The translations under genes were made by a program, and so were the position numbers. The notes under the pieces were generated by a model that saw only the letters and a program-made list of their open reading frames with translations, searched no databases and was not told the DNA's origin. Below are positions 41,880 to 51,254 of a DNA stretch of 64,000 bases, in pieces. Every line of letters starts with the position of its first letter. Positions within the stretch are counted from its first letter, which is position 1. Source of the stretch: Moniliella sp. 'wahieum' (lineage: Eukaryota > Basidiomycota > Moniliellomycetes > Moniliellales > Moniliellaceae); assembly GCA_003971905.1 (NCBI GenBank), contig RSEE01000122.1, positions 62,001 through 126,000 of the forward strand, read 5' to 3'.

Positions 41880-42467
41880 TTAGTGGTGGTGGCCATCGTG
41901 GCTCTCCTCGGGGCCACGGTACACCATCTTGTACACTAGCCCACAACCAGCACACGTCAGCACCCACACATACACGTCTCGTAGGGAGGAAGCGGGGCAA
42001 GCGGGTAGGCGGGGGAAGAGGGAACATAGAGAAGAGAGAAAAGAAAAAAGGGGAGGGGACGTACCATTGCCGCACTCGGGGCAACGAGCCTTGTACTTCT
42101 TCTGCAGCAGGAGCCAGACCACGTCGTGGGATTCCTTGGGGAAGCCCGTGCAGCCAACGGGACGAGTGATACCGTACGAGTCGACGGGGGTCGGGTCAGC
42201 CAGCGTGCCGGGCTTGTTGACCTGCAGCGGCTTGTAGTCGAACAGGTCGATACCCTGCTTGAGCGCCTCCCATTCCAGACGCTCCACACCGGTCGACTGA
42301 GTTTCCTGCGTCGGCATCTCACCGGGCTTGGCACCCACACCAGTCCAGATGGGCGGCACATTGTCCGACGCAGCCTTGGCCGAGGTGGCCAGGGTGCGCA
42401 GCGCAACGGGCGCAGCACGCGGGGCGAGCGGCGTACGCAGAACAGGCAGCACAGCACGGGCGAACAT
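41880..42467 (-). CDS. COX4: Cytochrome c oxidase subunit 4 (Vb-type, zinc-binding)
   Basis: Nuclear-encoded subunit of respiratory complex IV, matrix side. The ATG at 42467 gives presequence MFARAVLPVLRTPLAPRAAP ending ALRTLATSAKAAS. Then LEWEALKQGIDLFDYKPLQV, GPTPVDS-like loop (ADPTPVDSYGITRPVGCTGF), SHDVVWLLLQKKYKARCPEC, intron 41936-42064 (129 nt), and VYKMVYRGPEESHDGHHH. Zinc ligands present: Cys of GCTGF, the CPEC pair. The intron falls inside the CPECGN-VYKMVY motif. The reading frame is intact after splicing. About 152 aa. Confidence 0.93.
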   Translation of the reverse strand: MFARAVLPVLRTPLAPRAAPVALRTLATSAKAASDNVPPIWTGVGAKPGEMPTQETQSTGVERLEWEALKQGIDLFDYKPLQVNKPGTLADPTPVDSYGITRPVGCTGFPKESHDVVWLLLQKKYKARCPECGNGTSPPLFSFLSSLCSLFPRLPACPASSLRDVYVWVLTCAGCGLVYKMVYRGPEESHDGHHH

Positions 42468-44320
42468 GGTGGTGGTGGGGTGGGGGGTAGAGGTGGAGCT
42501 GGAGGTGGAGGTAGAGGTGGAGGAGAGGTAGGTGGGTGCAGGACCGGACTGGACTCGAGTCGACAGCGCTGGGCGGAGGACGAGAGGGCTGCTTCGTCTT
42601 CGGCCACGCATCGGCCGCTGCCCCCGTGCCCCCAAGAGCGATGCGCAAAACTCGGCCCAGGTAGCGCTAGGGTTTGGTTACTAATCCCACTAAGGCGAGC
42701 CGTCGGCGCCGGCCGGGAAGCGCATGCCGTCTGCCTTGCAACTTGCAACTTGCAACTTAGCCCTGCCGTGTCTCTGCCCAATTTCAAATGTCAATTGTCA
42801 ACCAGGCAAGCCTCAGGGCCTCAGGCCCACCTGCATTAATCAGCGCAATCATTAATCAGCCTGGCATTTCCATCCCCTCTCCCTGTCGTTGTTCCATCCA
42901 TCCCTAGCCCGGGCGACAGCCAAACAGGCCAATTGGCATGGGCATACTCCACAGGGCCCGTCGCACAGGTCACCAGGCCTCAAAAGTGCTTTCCCTCACA
43001 GGAAGAGACCACTCACGGACCGTGAATCGACAGCCAGAACACTATACACTGTTTGGCAAAGATCTGTCATGGGGGTGGGTCCCGAGGTGGGAACCCCCCT
43101 GTAGTTTAGGGGTATAAAAATCCTTGGACAGATGAATCGGTGGCTCGTATGTTAGGTCCTACTCCAGATCCTGGTTGAACCGAGCGGGTGTAGAGGCTAG
43201 GGAGAGACCCTCTAGTTTGGGTGGCTGCCTGCGTGCAAAGGCCGCAGTCCAGACCCTCCGAGGTAGGAGCCGCGTACGTAGGTCGTTAGAGCAGCTGAAG
43301 GGGTCCTGGAGCTTCGAAGTTACTCTGTTCCTCGCAGCATTACCACACTCGGTACGCTGTAGGTGGCGGGAACAGACAGAGTCCTAAAGAAGAGCAAGCG
43401 CTACTGATGAGAGTAACCGCGGCTTGCAGTGCACTCGACGTAAGTCGTAAATTCGTAAGCGTAAGGGTGGTAGAAGGTGGAAGGGCGAGAGAGGAACTGG
43501 TAGTCGGGGAGACCAACGGTAATAGACAGGATGGTCGACAAGGACCACAGCTAGCAAGCCTTAGACATGGCTGCTTATATACAGCAGAAGGAACCAGGCC
43601 TCAAGTGCCTCATGACAGGTATAGACAGAATGCGGGGCACTTCCCAGAAAGGTAAAGAAGACTAATGCACAGCCCTTGCTTCCGAAGGCGCTGATGCTGC
43701 GCAGTCGGGCGCAGCAGGAAGAGTTCTGACAAGACTGGCCGCAATAGGCATAAAGCATCGTACCGATAAGACCATGCGGCCATGGCGGGCCGCGGAGGAT
43801 ATCCGCAGCAAGGATAAGGTGTCGACTGGCTCTCTCTCGCTAGTCTAACCGAACTGACGCATGTTGGGCTGAGATGTCTACGACATGCGGGGCTCAGCGT
43901 CCGGAGATAACCGGAGCGCCCCGTAACACCGCCAGCCGTTTTCATCCGTCTCACGACTTCCCTTGACCTTTATTCTGTGTATTGGCCCTACAAAAGCGAA
44001 CCAACCGCTCCCCCCATTTCCCCATCTCTCTTTGCTAGAGCGCGCCTTGAGAGCCCTCGTCCGGCGCCAGATTCTGGTGTAGTGGCGAAGGTAGCCCATT
44101 CCCGGATCAGGCTTGCGGTTATTCCTTCCGATTACAGACACGATCAAGGAATAGACGTGTGGTCAGCGAAAAATGGGGTATAAGGCATAAGGAATCAAAA
44201 TACCTGGACCTCCTCTGTCACCGCCATCATTAATCATTCAAGCAGCTGATCACGCATCACGTATCGTGCTGTTGTTCTATCCGACGCTATATGTTTGTAA
44301 GACCGGAAAAGAACCCAAGG
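42468..44320. other. 1.85-kb region with no recognised gene
   Basis: From about 42830 the base composition is lower in GC and stop-rich on both strands. An 8-bp CTTGCAA repeat (about 42735-42757) lies near the COX4 side. No tRNA or conserved ORF found; it borders the retroelement. Confidence 0.5.
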
Positions 44321-44325
44321 GGTTG
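44321..44325. other. Target-site duplication GGTTG (left copy)
   Basis: GGTTG immediately precedes the left LTR; the same five bases follow the right LTR at 47984-47988. Confidence 0.9.
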
Positions 44326-44505
44326 TGTCACAGTCGGGGCTAAGGCGAGGGAGACCAGGATCGGACTAGGCCAAGGGTGTAGCAATCGTTCGTGGGGAAG
44401 AAGCAAGAACAGAGGACATGGTGCGAAGTGGAAGGAACAGGGAAGGAGCGAGACGCTCGAGACGAAGAAATTGGAAATGGGAGCGAGATCAGCCAAACTA
44501 TGACA
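44326..44505 (-). repeat. 3' LTR (180 bp)
   Basis: Direct repeat of 47803-47983, identical except for one fewer G in the GGGTG/GGGGTG run. TGTCA...TGACA ends. Confidence 0.95.
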
Positions 44506-44518
44506 TTGCCCCCTTTCA
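44506..44518 (-). other. Polypurine tract and end of chromodomain frame
   Basis: Element-strand sequence CTGAAAGGGGGCAA directly abuts the 3' LTR; it is the expected plus-strand primer. The chromodomain frame stops (TGA) at 44516-44518. Confidence 0.75.
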
Positions 44519-46096
44519 GACCTCATCTCCCGGGCGGCGACGGAGGCGAGAGAGGGCGAGTCGGCGGGCATGGGAGACAGGCTTATCGGGGTAGAGGGCG
44601 TGGAAACGGACCACTGGCTCGGCGTCATGAGACATGTCCGCAGCGGGTACCCACTCCCGCTCGTGGACAGGATAGCCCCGGAAGTGAACAAAGTACTCAA
44701 TGCGGCCACCACGACCCTTGCGGCGAGAGTCGAGGACATGTTCAACCTCGTGATGAACCGCACCATCATCAGCATACTCGGGGAGAGGAGGCGGGGCTCA
44801 ATCAAGCGGGCAGGGACCACGTCACCAGGGTGTAGGCTCGCAAGCGGGACACATGGAACACGTCATGGAGGTGTAGGTAGTCGGGGAGGCGGACCTGGTA
44901 TGCGGCGCGGCCCACGGCGCGGACAATGGGAAAGGGGCCGAGGTAGCGATAGTCGAGGCCGTCAGAAGGCCGCTGGCTGGCCACATAGCCGTCCCGACGG
45001 ACCAAGACAGGCTGGCCAGCAGTGAAGGAAGCCGCCTCGGTGCGCTGCTGATCGGCATAATGCTTGTAGCGGTCTTGGGCCGCGGCGAGCGTGCGGCGGG
45101 CCACCGCCTGGGCCGAGCGCAAGTCCTCCAAATATGACGCAGCATCGGCACGGGCGAAGTGGAGGGCTCCAACTCCCCCCGGGGAGAGTAACCATAGGTG
45201 AGGACAAAGGGGGACTGGTGGGTGCTCGAGTGGGAGGACGAGTTGTAGGCGAATTCGGCCGTGGGGAGGAGGTCGAACCAGTTGGACTGCTGCTCGTCGA
45301 GGTAGCAGCGGAGGTACTGTTCGAGGATCTGGTTGAGTCGCTCAGTCTGGCCGTCCGTCTGGGGGTGGGACGCGGTGCTGAGGCTCGACTTGATGCCCAA
45401 GTCGGCACACAAGGCTTGCCAGAAGTGGCTTGTGAAGGTCGGTCCCCGATCACTCACCAGATCCCGGGGAAGGCCATGGTAGCGAAAGACATGGTGTACA
45501 AACTGGCGTGCGAGCTGGGGCGCAGTGTCCGTCGTGTGGGCGGGAATGAAGTGACCCATTTTGGTACAACGATCCACCACCACCAGAATCGCGTCGTAAC
45601 CATTGGATCGGGGAAGCTGGGTAATGTGGTCCATCGTCAAGTGGGTCCACGGGCCTTGGGGAGGGGAAAGGGGCTGAAGGGGTCCGGCGGGTTGGTGGCA
45701 AGGCGCTTTGGTCCGTTGGCAGCGGTCGCACGAGCGCACGTAGGCCCACACGTCGGCTGACAGGCGGGGCCACCAATATTGAGCGCGGACACGGGCCAAC
45801 GTCTTGTCGCGCCCTTCATGGCCCGCCAATGCCGAGTCGTGGGCTTGGTGGAGAATGGCAGCGCGGATCGGCCGGTCGCCGGGGACGTAGACCTGGTTTC
45901 CGTGCCACAAAAGACCGTCGCGGACCGTCAAAGCATGGGGAGGTGGGCTTGGAGCCGTAGCAAGGGACCAACGAGGGTCACGAGGCACGAGTTGGCGGAT
46001 GCGCTGTCGAATCTCGTCGGCAGACGCTCGCTCCACCACCGGTGTATCGGGGTCCGCCGCCATGAGCTTGAGGGCGGCGGCAGAACGTTCGGACAT
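44516..46096 (-). pseudogene. Retrotransposon integrase with C-terminal chromodomain, frameshifted
   Basis: Element integrase. The zinc domain has His-His/Cys-Cys (HDSALAGH and SCDRCQRTK). The catalytic core shows D in TMDHITQLP, D in LVSDRGPTF and E in QTDGQTERLNQ, an intact DDE triad. The C-terminal domain (YLGPFPIVRAVGRAAYQVRL, HDVFHVSRLRAYTL) is in a second frame from about 45135. The chromodomain (EVEHVLDSRRKGRGGRIEYF, VHFRGYPVHEREWVPAADM) is in the first frame again. Three frames in all are used between 45140 and 44770. The chromodomain places it with chromoviruses, which target methylated-histone chromatin. Confidence 0.85.
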
Positions 46097-46189
46097 GGGC
46101 TCCGCCAGTACTTGAGGTGCCGCGCCAGCGGGCCGGGAGGGAACCGAGGAGGGAAAAGGAATCGAGTTGACAGAGGGGGCGAGATGGGG

Positions 46190-46480
46190 TTAGATGAGGA
46201 GGTGGACTTGGGCCGGGGCCCGGGCGAGTGCTGGTGCTGGTGCGTAGTCTTGGTCTTGGGCTGGTCTGGGTGCTGGGGCTGGTCTTGGGCTGGGGCTGGT
46301 CTTGGTGCTTGGGCTGGTCTTGGGGCTGGGGCTGGTCTTGGGGCTGGGCTGGGCTTGGGGCTTGGGCGGGAGTTGGGGCTTGGGCGGGAGTTGGGGCTGG
46401 GGCTGGGCTTGGGGCTTGGGCTGGGCTTGGGGCTTGGGCGGGAGTTGGGGCTGTGGCCGGGTACAGTCGTGGAAGGCAAT
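46190..46480 (-). repeat. Pro/Gln/Lys/Ser minisatellite in place of protease-RT-RNase H
   Basis: Tandem units encoding PSPKPSP/QLPPKPQAQ-like repeats. The plus strand is G-rich (repeated GGGGCTGGGGCTGG and GGGCGGGAGTTGGGG), so G-quadruplex formation is plausible. Confidence 0.85.
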
Positions 46481-46485
46481 GGTGA

Positions 46486-47761
46486 TCACGGCACTGCGCC
46501 TTGAGCGCGGCGCTCGGTGCGCCGGGCCGCCGCTTCAGCGGTGGCGGTGACTGCGCTGAGGTCCATGGGCTCCGCTTCGGGCGACGAGGGCCGAAACCAA
46601 TGATTGCCGCCCGATCCCGGGGAGATGGCGGTACCATGAGCGCCCAGCGATTGCGATTGGTCGATGTCAATGGCCGCTGTGCGCAGTTGTTCGAAACTGA
46701 TCCGTCCCAAGTGAGCCGACTCGCCGCGGGAGGCGATTGCGTCACGCACCCGCGGCTTCAAGCCGTACAGAAAGCAATAGTAGCGGTCCTCATCCGACGC
46801 GTTGGGGTTCCAGCGACGCAGCAGAACCGTGAACGTAGCGGAATAGTCCGCTGCAGATCCCGTCTGCCGAAGACGACGAAACTCCTCAAACGCCTTCAGC
46901 GCCGGGTTGCGCTCGCCCCACTGCTCCAGGAAAGCTGCGCGAAACGCAGGCCAAGACTGGAGGGCGGGTGTGGTGCGCGCCTCCAGGGGAAGGGCCACCT
47001 CCGAGCCGAACTGCTCGACCCAAGTGAGGGCCTCTCCCTGCAGCAGGCCCATGAAGCGGTCGATCCATGCCGCCGCGCCCATATGCGTGAGGGCGACGCG
47101 CGCGTAAATCTCGAAGGAGGTGACGACGTGCTGGGCCTGGACCCGGTCACGAGAGTTGGGATTCGCACCAGACGACGGGCGGAAACGAACGGGCTCGAAC
47201 ATCTTAGGCTCTTCCGACACCGTGTTCGGGATGGCAGTCAGATCACCATAAGGCCCAGGGGCGGGAGCGGGGGCGGGGCCGAGGACACCACGCCAGTTTG
47301 AGCCTCCCGTACCGAGGCGGCCAACCGGGCCTCTTCCGCGGCAAGCGCCGCCTCCTCCCGCCGCTGACGGAGGCGGTGCTCACGGCGCTTCGCCTCTTGC
47401 TCATCCTCGAAAGCGCGGCGCTGGTCCTCCTGGGCTGCAAGGTAGGCCTGATTTTCCCGGGCCTCCGTCAACAGAAGCTGGCGCATTCTGCGGGCCTCAT
47501 CGACCCGACGCTGAGCGGCCTCGAGGCCCAGCCCGGACAGGTCGGAGGCAGGCAATGTATACCCCGGGGGCGCGGGCGCAACAGACGGAGCTGCATGGGG
47601 GGTCCAGAGGGGCCAGCCGGGTGGAACCACTCCGGGCCATCGTCGTCGAACGGAGCGTCAGAGGGGGGGTCGGACGGGGGTCGGATTGGGCCGCGCCGCG
47701 CGATGGGTTGCGGCGCGCTAGGGTTACTGGGGTCAGGGGGGTTGTCGTGGATCGAGGACAT
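46486..47761 (-). CDS. Retrotransposon gag polyprotein
   Basis: The ATG at 47761 opens MSSIHDNPPDPSNPSAPQPI; a charged coiled coil follows (about 47560-47300, EDEQEAKRREHRLRQRREEA), then the Ty3-type capsid domain: AQHVVTSFEIYARVALTHMG, AAAWIDRFMGLLQGEALTW, FLEQWGERNPALKAFEEFRR and LYGLKPRVRDAIASRG. It ends just after EPMDLSAVTATAEAAARR, where the zinc knuckle would normally begin; no complete CCHC box is seen. Two frame changes (about 47630 and 47235). Confidence 0.85.
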
Positions 47762-47791
47762 CTCTGGTCGGGCTCGCCTGTTGACGGTTAG

Positions 47792-47802
47792 ACGAACGAT
47801 AA
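47792..47802 (-). other. Putative self-priming primer binding site
   Basis: Directly inside the 5' LTR, the element strand reads TTATCGTTCGT. ATCGTTCGT is the exact complement of ACGAACGAT inside the LTR (47863-47871). No TGG start matching a tRNA 3' end is present, so a Tf1-like self-primed mechanism is inferred. Confidence 0.55.
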
Positions 47803-47983
47803 TGTCACAGTCGGGGCTAAGGCGAGGGAGACCAGGATCGGACTAGGCCAAGGGGTGTAGCAATCGTTCGTGGGGAAGAAGCAAGAACAGAGGACATGGT
47901 GCGAAGTGGAAGGAACAGGGAAGGAGCGAGACGCTCGAGACGAAGAAATTGGAAATGGGAGCGAGATCAGCCAAACTATGACA
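47803..47983 (-). repeat. 5' LTR (181 bp)
   Basis: See the 3' LTR; one base longer. Followed by target duplication GGTTG at 47984-47988. Confidence 0.95.
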
Positions 47984-47988
47984 GGTTG
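47984..47988. other. Target-site duplication GGTTG (right copy)
   Basis: Matches 44321-44325. Confidence 0.9.
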
Positions 47989-49770
47989 GGTGAAGAACCT
48001 ATGAAAATGTAGAGCAATGCAATCGCGATGGTGGTAGTTAGGTCTAAGCCTTAGTAGGCCTTATACCACACCTATATAGAGGAGACAGGGTTCAAACAAG
48101 CCTGAGTATACACCTGGAGGCTTCGGATGTCAAATCAGGGGCGAAGGGTGATGATGAGGCGCCTTGGCCTATTATATGTACGGCAACCGCGGGTCCTAAC
48201 AATGTTCTGTCCCTAAGGGGCTCCTCTCTTGGAATAGATCCATCACCTTCTCCCTCTATCTCTTACTCTCTGTAGACCTTGTCCTCGATGGAGCGGGTTA
48301 TGAGCGCACATTATCCTGAGTAGGCGGAGACGACACCTATCTCTTCGTCTGTCCGCCTAATACGTCCAACTTCTATTTTTTTTCCCACCTACCCCTACCC
48401 CACATCTCTGTAGACCTTGCCCTCGTTTTAACACATACCGATCTCTTATCCTCTCAACCAGCTTTCACAGGTTACATCCTATTACCGAAAATCCGATTCC
48501 CTACCCCGAAGAGAGAGGCCGAGTCGGTGTCGAGATGGATGAGGTCGATGAGGCAGTTGCCGGGAATTTGCGGGGTAAAATGTCTCAATCCTCAACAGTG
48601 TGAAAAGGTTATGGGCAACAAGAGAGAGAGGGGGGGTATAATACACGACGACGAGTGCACCGGGACAACATCTATGTAAAATCGCTACTAACTCTTCCGT
48701 CATTGATTGCTGCCATTTAACTCACACCCTCCGATCCCAACACATCGCATTGTGGTCTCAGCTGTTTATTACGGTTGGAGATGAGAGAAATAAGAGTGGA
48801 GTGGAGGGGTTAGTCGATGCCGAAGCTTGTTTGAGCCCACCATCGAGGAATACAGGTGTGAGCGCGGCCATAGCAACACGTTGCAGGTGTGTTCATAGCG
48901 TTGGGGCAACAGTAGTAAAGTTGTGTGTGCTATAAGAGTTTCTTGTTTGTCTCCGCCACTTCTCTCCTATCATAGACGCACATTTTACGAATATTGGAAC
49001 CAACAACGGGTAGGCCAACTTGCCACACAACAAAAGACTTGTTAAATGGCGGAAAACAGCCGGAACGGCGCCGCAAAACTTCATTCGATAATCAGCCCAG
49101 CGAGCAGGGCAATGGGATGGGAGGGAAAGGGAGGTGCAAAAGGTACCGTAGCCCCGCAAAAGAGGCGAATGTGGGACAAGTGTCTCCTTACGCTTCGTCT
49201 GGAGCAAACATCAGTTTGCTGTACAGTCACCCAACAAAAAGTGGTCTGTATGTCAATGACAAATGCTACCGGCAAAGCAGGGTAATGGAGAGAAAAACGG
49301 AGGGGAAATGTACTAAAAGGGTTGTGCAGCGGAGAGGCCCTGGATCAAGGGTCTCTGCTGCAAAACCGGAAGCGAAACAGAGAAAGACTATGCAGACATT
49401 CATAGAGCAGGGCGACGAGGCAATATCGGGAAAATGGTCAGAAGATCCATGGGAGAGGAAACAAGAGGCGTGTGGGTGCGGGGAACGGGGAACAGAAGTA
49501 AAAAAGGGAAATGGTAGAATGACACGAGAGAGATGCATCATTCGATGTTGAAGAGAGCTTCGTCGAGCGGTGGACCCGTGGAGGTGGGAGGTAGAGGCAA
49601 TGAGGCAGTAGTAGAATCCCCTATTAGGGGTACACTGGTGCATGCTGAAAGAAAACGCCCACACTGGGATCTCTTCCACATTTTTTGGAAATGATGGAGC
49701 AGGCCAGCAACGGATTGGGGTGTAAAGTACCATCCCTCGGGTCATCCCTGTATTGCGTGAGGGAATTGCA
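47989..49770. other. Gene-poor, lower-GC region
   Basis: No recognised gene. Holds a TATA-like CCTATATAGAGG at about 48069-48080, a direct repeat of CTCTGTAGACCTTG-CCTCG (about 48268 and 48405) and an inverted repeat at 48320-48362. Possible remnants of other elements, unproven. Confidence 0.45.
48320..48362. repeat. Imperfect inverted repeat (hairpin)
   Basis: GTAGGCGGA-GACGA on the left pairs with TCGTCTGTCCGCCTA on the right, with two unpaired bases and a short loop. Confidence 0.6.
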
Positions 49771-51254
49771 TCATGGGACGTCTTGCTCATTTGTGTGTTG
49801 GGCCTGAACGGAGAGCGAGGGCTTGCTTCCTTCCTCGAGTCGACAGATCTTGTTTCGCCCCTGTGGCGACGGGGGCTCGGACTCGCACCGCCGTTTGCGG
49901 GACATGGGCACTGCCATCTGGTGCCCGGGCTCGTTCTTTACTTCTGGTGAGGGTAGGGTACTGTCGTCAGAGGCTGGCGGTGTAGGAGAATCTTCAGGCA
50001 CCGGGGGGGTTACCACCGAGGTGAAAGCTGCTGACGGTGGATGTGTCGGTGGGTGGAGGAGCAATTCCCGAGGAATGTGCGGCTTGACAAATTGGTCCGA
50101 GTAACTTTTCAGCGCCCGTGTAACAAACGAGCGCGCACTTGCCAGAGTAGCCCAGTACTGCGGTACCTGCACGCTTACCGCCACACCGTTGTACCATGCA
50201 GCTTCGATCCGGTCCAAGCACCATGGTAGACTGGCTGCAATGTCACAAAGTCGATCATCCGTGGGGATCGTCATGCGCTCCTCCCACTTTATCCCCAACT
50301 TCTCCGTGTTCATCAGTTGGTTCCACAGTGCCTCAGGGCTTTGGAGGTAGAGAAATTCGTGCGTCCAACCAAACGCTACGGGGTAAGGAACAGCCACCTT
50401 CACTACTGGAAGATACATCATATCGTCCGGTAGATAGGTCGGCATCGACGTATACACACGGGTGGGGTCGTGGCTTGGAAGCGGCCCCGAACCGAGAAAG
50501 GGAAAGCCAGGTCCACATTGAAGTGCATACGGCGGAGCATGGATTGGAATCAGTTCGCCACAATTTGCGCGGTTGTGCTCCTTGGTGTCATTTGTAGGGC
50601 GGAGAAGTGGTTCAGGTCGTTTAGAGGGTATAAGTGCGAGCATATGAGTAGGAGGCAAAGGACCAATCGGCTTATTCTGTTGTGCTTGCCGAGCTCCTTT
50701 GCCTTTGCCTTTGCCCTTTCCTTTTCCCTTATTCCCCTTTCCTTTTCCCACTTTCCCACCTTCGTTTATACGTTTACTCGCAGAGTCATCACCCTCTTTC
50801 GTTCATTGTTGTGGGTGTTGACTCGCACGTATAAGTCTTGGGGGAAGAACGTGGGAGGAGAACAAAGGGGGGGCAGCGCCCAGACCCAAAAGGATCTGCA
50901 ACTGCCGCTTGTTTGAAGGGATCAGCTCTTGGGTCATGCGAAGCAAGGTGTTCGCACCATCATGTTGTTCAAACCAAAGTTTGCTTGCCACTTCTGCCTC
51001 GGTGAAACAGCCGAGACGTGTATGGTCCTTCTTGTCGTGAAATAAAGATTGAGCCTGGCGAAACAGGCTCTGGTTCTCGCTTGTGTTAATGGCGATGTTG
51101 TGGTTCTGAAAGAGTCGGGCGGGTGCAATGGGGGCAGGGAGGTTGGGAAAGGGCAAGGGTCGAATGCACACATGAAGCCAGGGGTGGGACTTAGATACCA
51201 CCTGTTTTTGGGGGGGGGTGCAGCGCCAGAAGAATGCCCATCAGTAGGAAACAT
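49771..51254 (-). CDS. Orphan protein with Lys-Gly repeat
   Basis: No family recognised. The likely ATG at 51254 opens MFPTDGHSSGAAPPPKNR; after a shift in a C/A homopolymer (about 51210) it continues LFRQAQSLFHDKKDHTRLGC and TEAEVASKLWFEQHDGANTL, then NKRQLQILLGLGAAPP. A probable intron covers roughly 50870-50760. Downstream are a (GK)n run, then PLPPTHMLALIPSKRPEPLL, VYTSMPTYLPDDMMYLPVVK, FGWTHEFLYLQSPEALWNQL and ITALWCLD-like helices (SLPWCLDRIEAAWYNG), and a Pro/Ser/Glu tail with a basic cluster (MSRKRRCESE), a likely nuclear signal. Two separate genes (break near 50800) is an alternative. Confidence 0.5.

Larger units (their letters stand above)
44326..47983 (-). mobile_element. Ty3/gypsy chromovirus-type LTR retrotransposon, internally deleted
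   Basis: 3,658-bp element read on the minus strand: 5' LTR 47803-47983, gag about 47761-46486, proline-rich minisatellite 46480-46190, integrase 46096 to about 44800, chromodomain about 44770-44519, PPT, 3' LTR 44326-44505. LTRs begin TGTCATAG and end CTGTGACA in element orientation and differ only by one G in a homopolymer. Flanked by GGTTG duplications. Autonomous relatives carry protease, reverse transcriptase and RNase H between gag and integrase (about 2 kb); none of these is present, so the copy cannot move by itself. Several 1-nt shifts break the integrase/chromodomain frame. The near-identical LTRs point to recent insertion. Confidence 0.95.

Noticed and set aside
44326-47983. The element as an active autonomous retrotransposon.
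   Set aside because: Protease, reverse transcriptase and RNase H are missing from the 3.3-kb interior; only movement in trans is possible.
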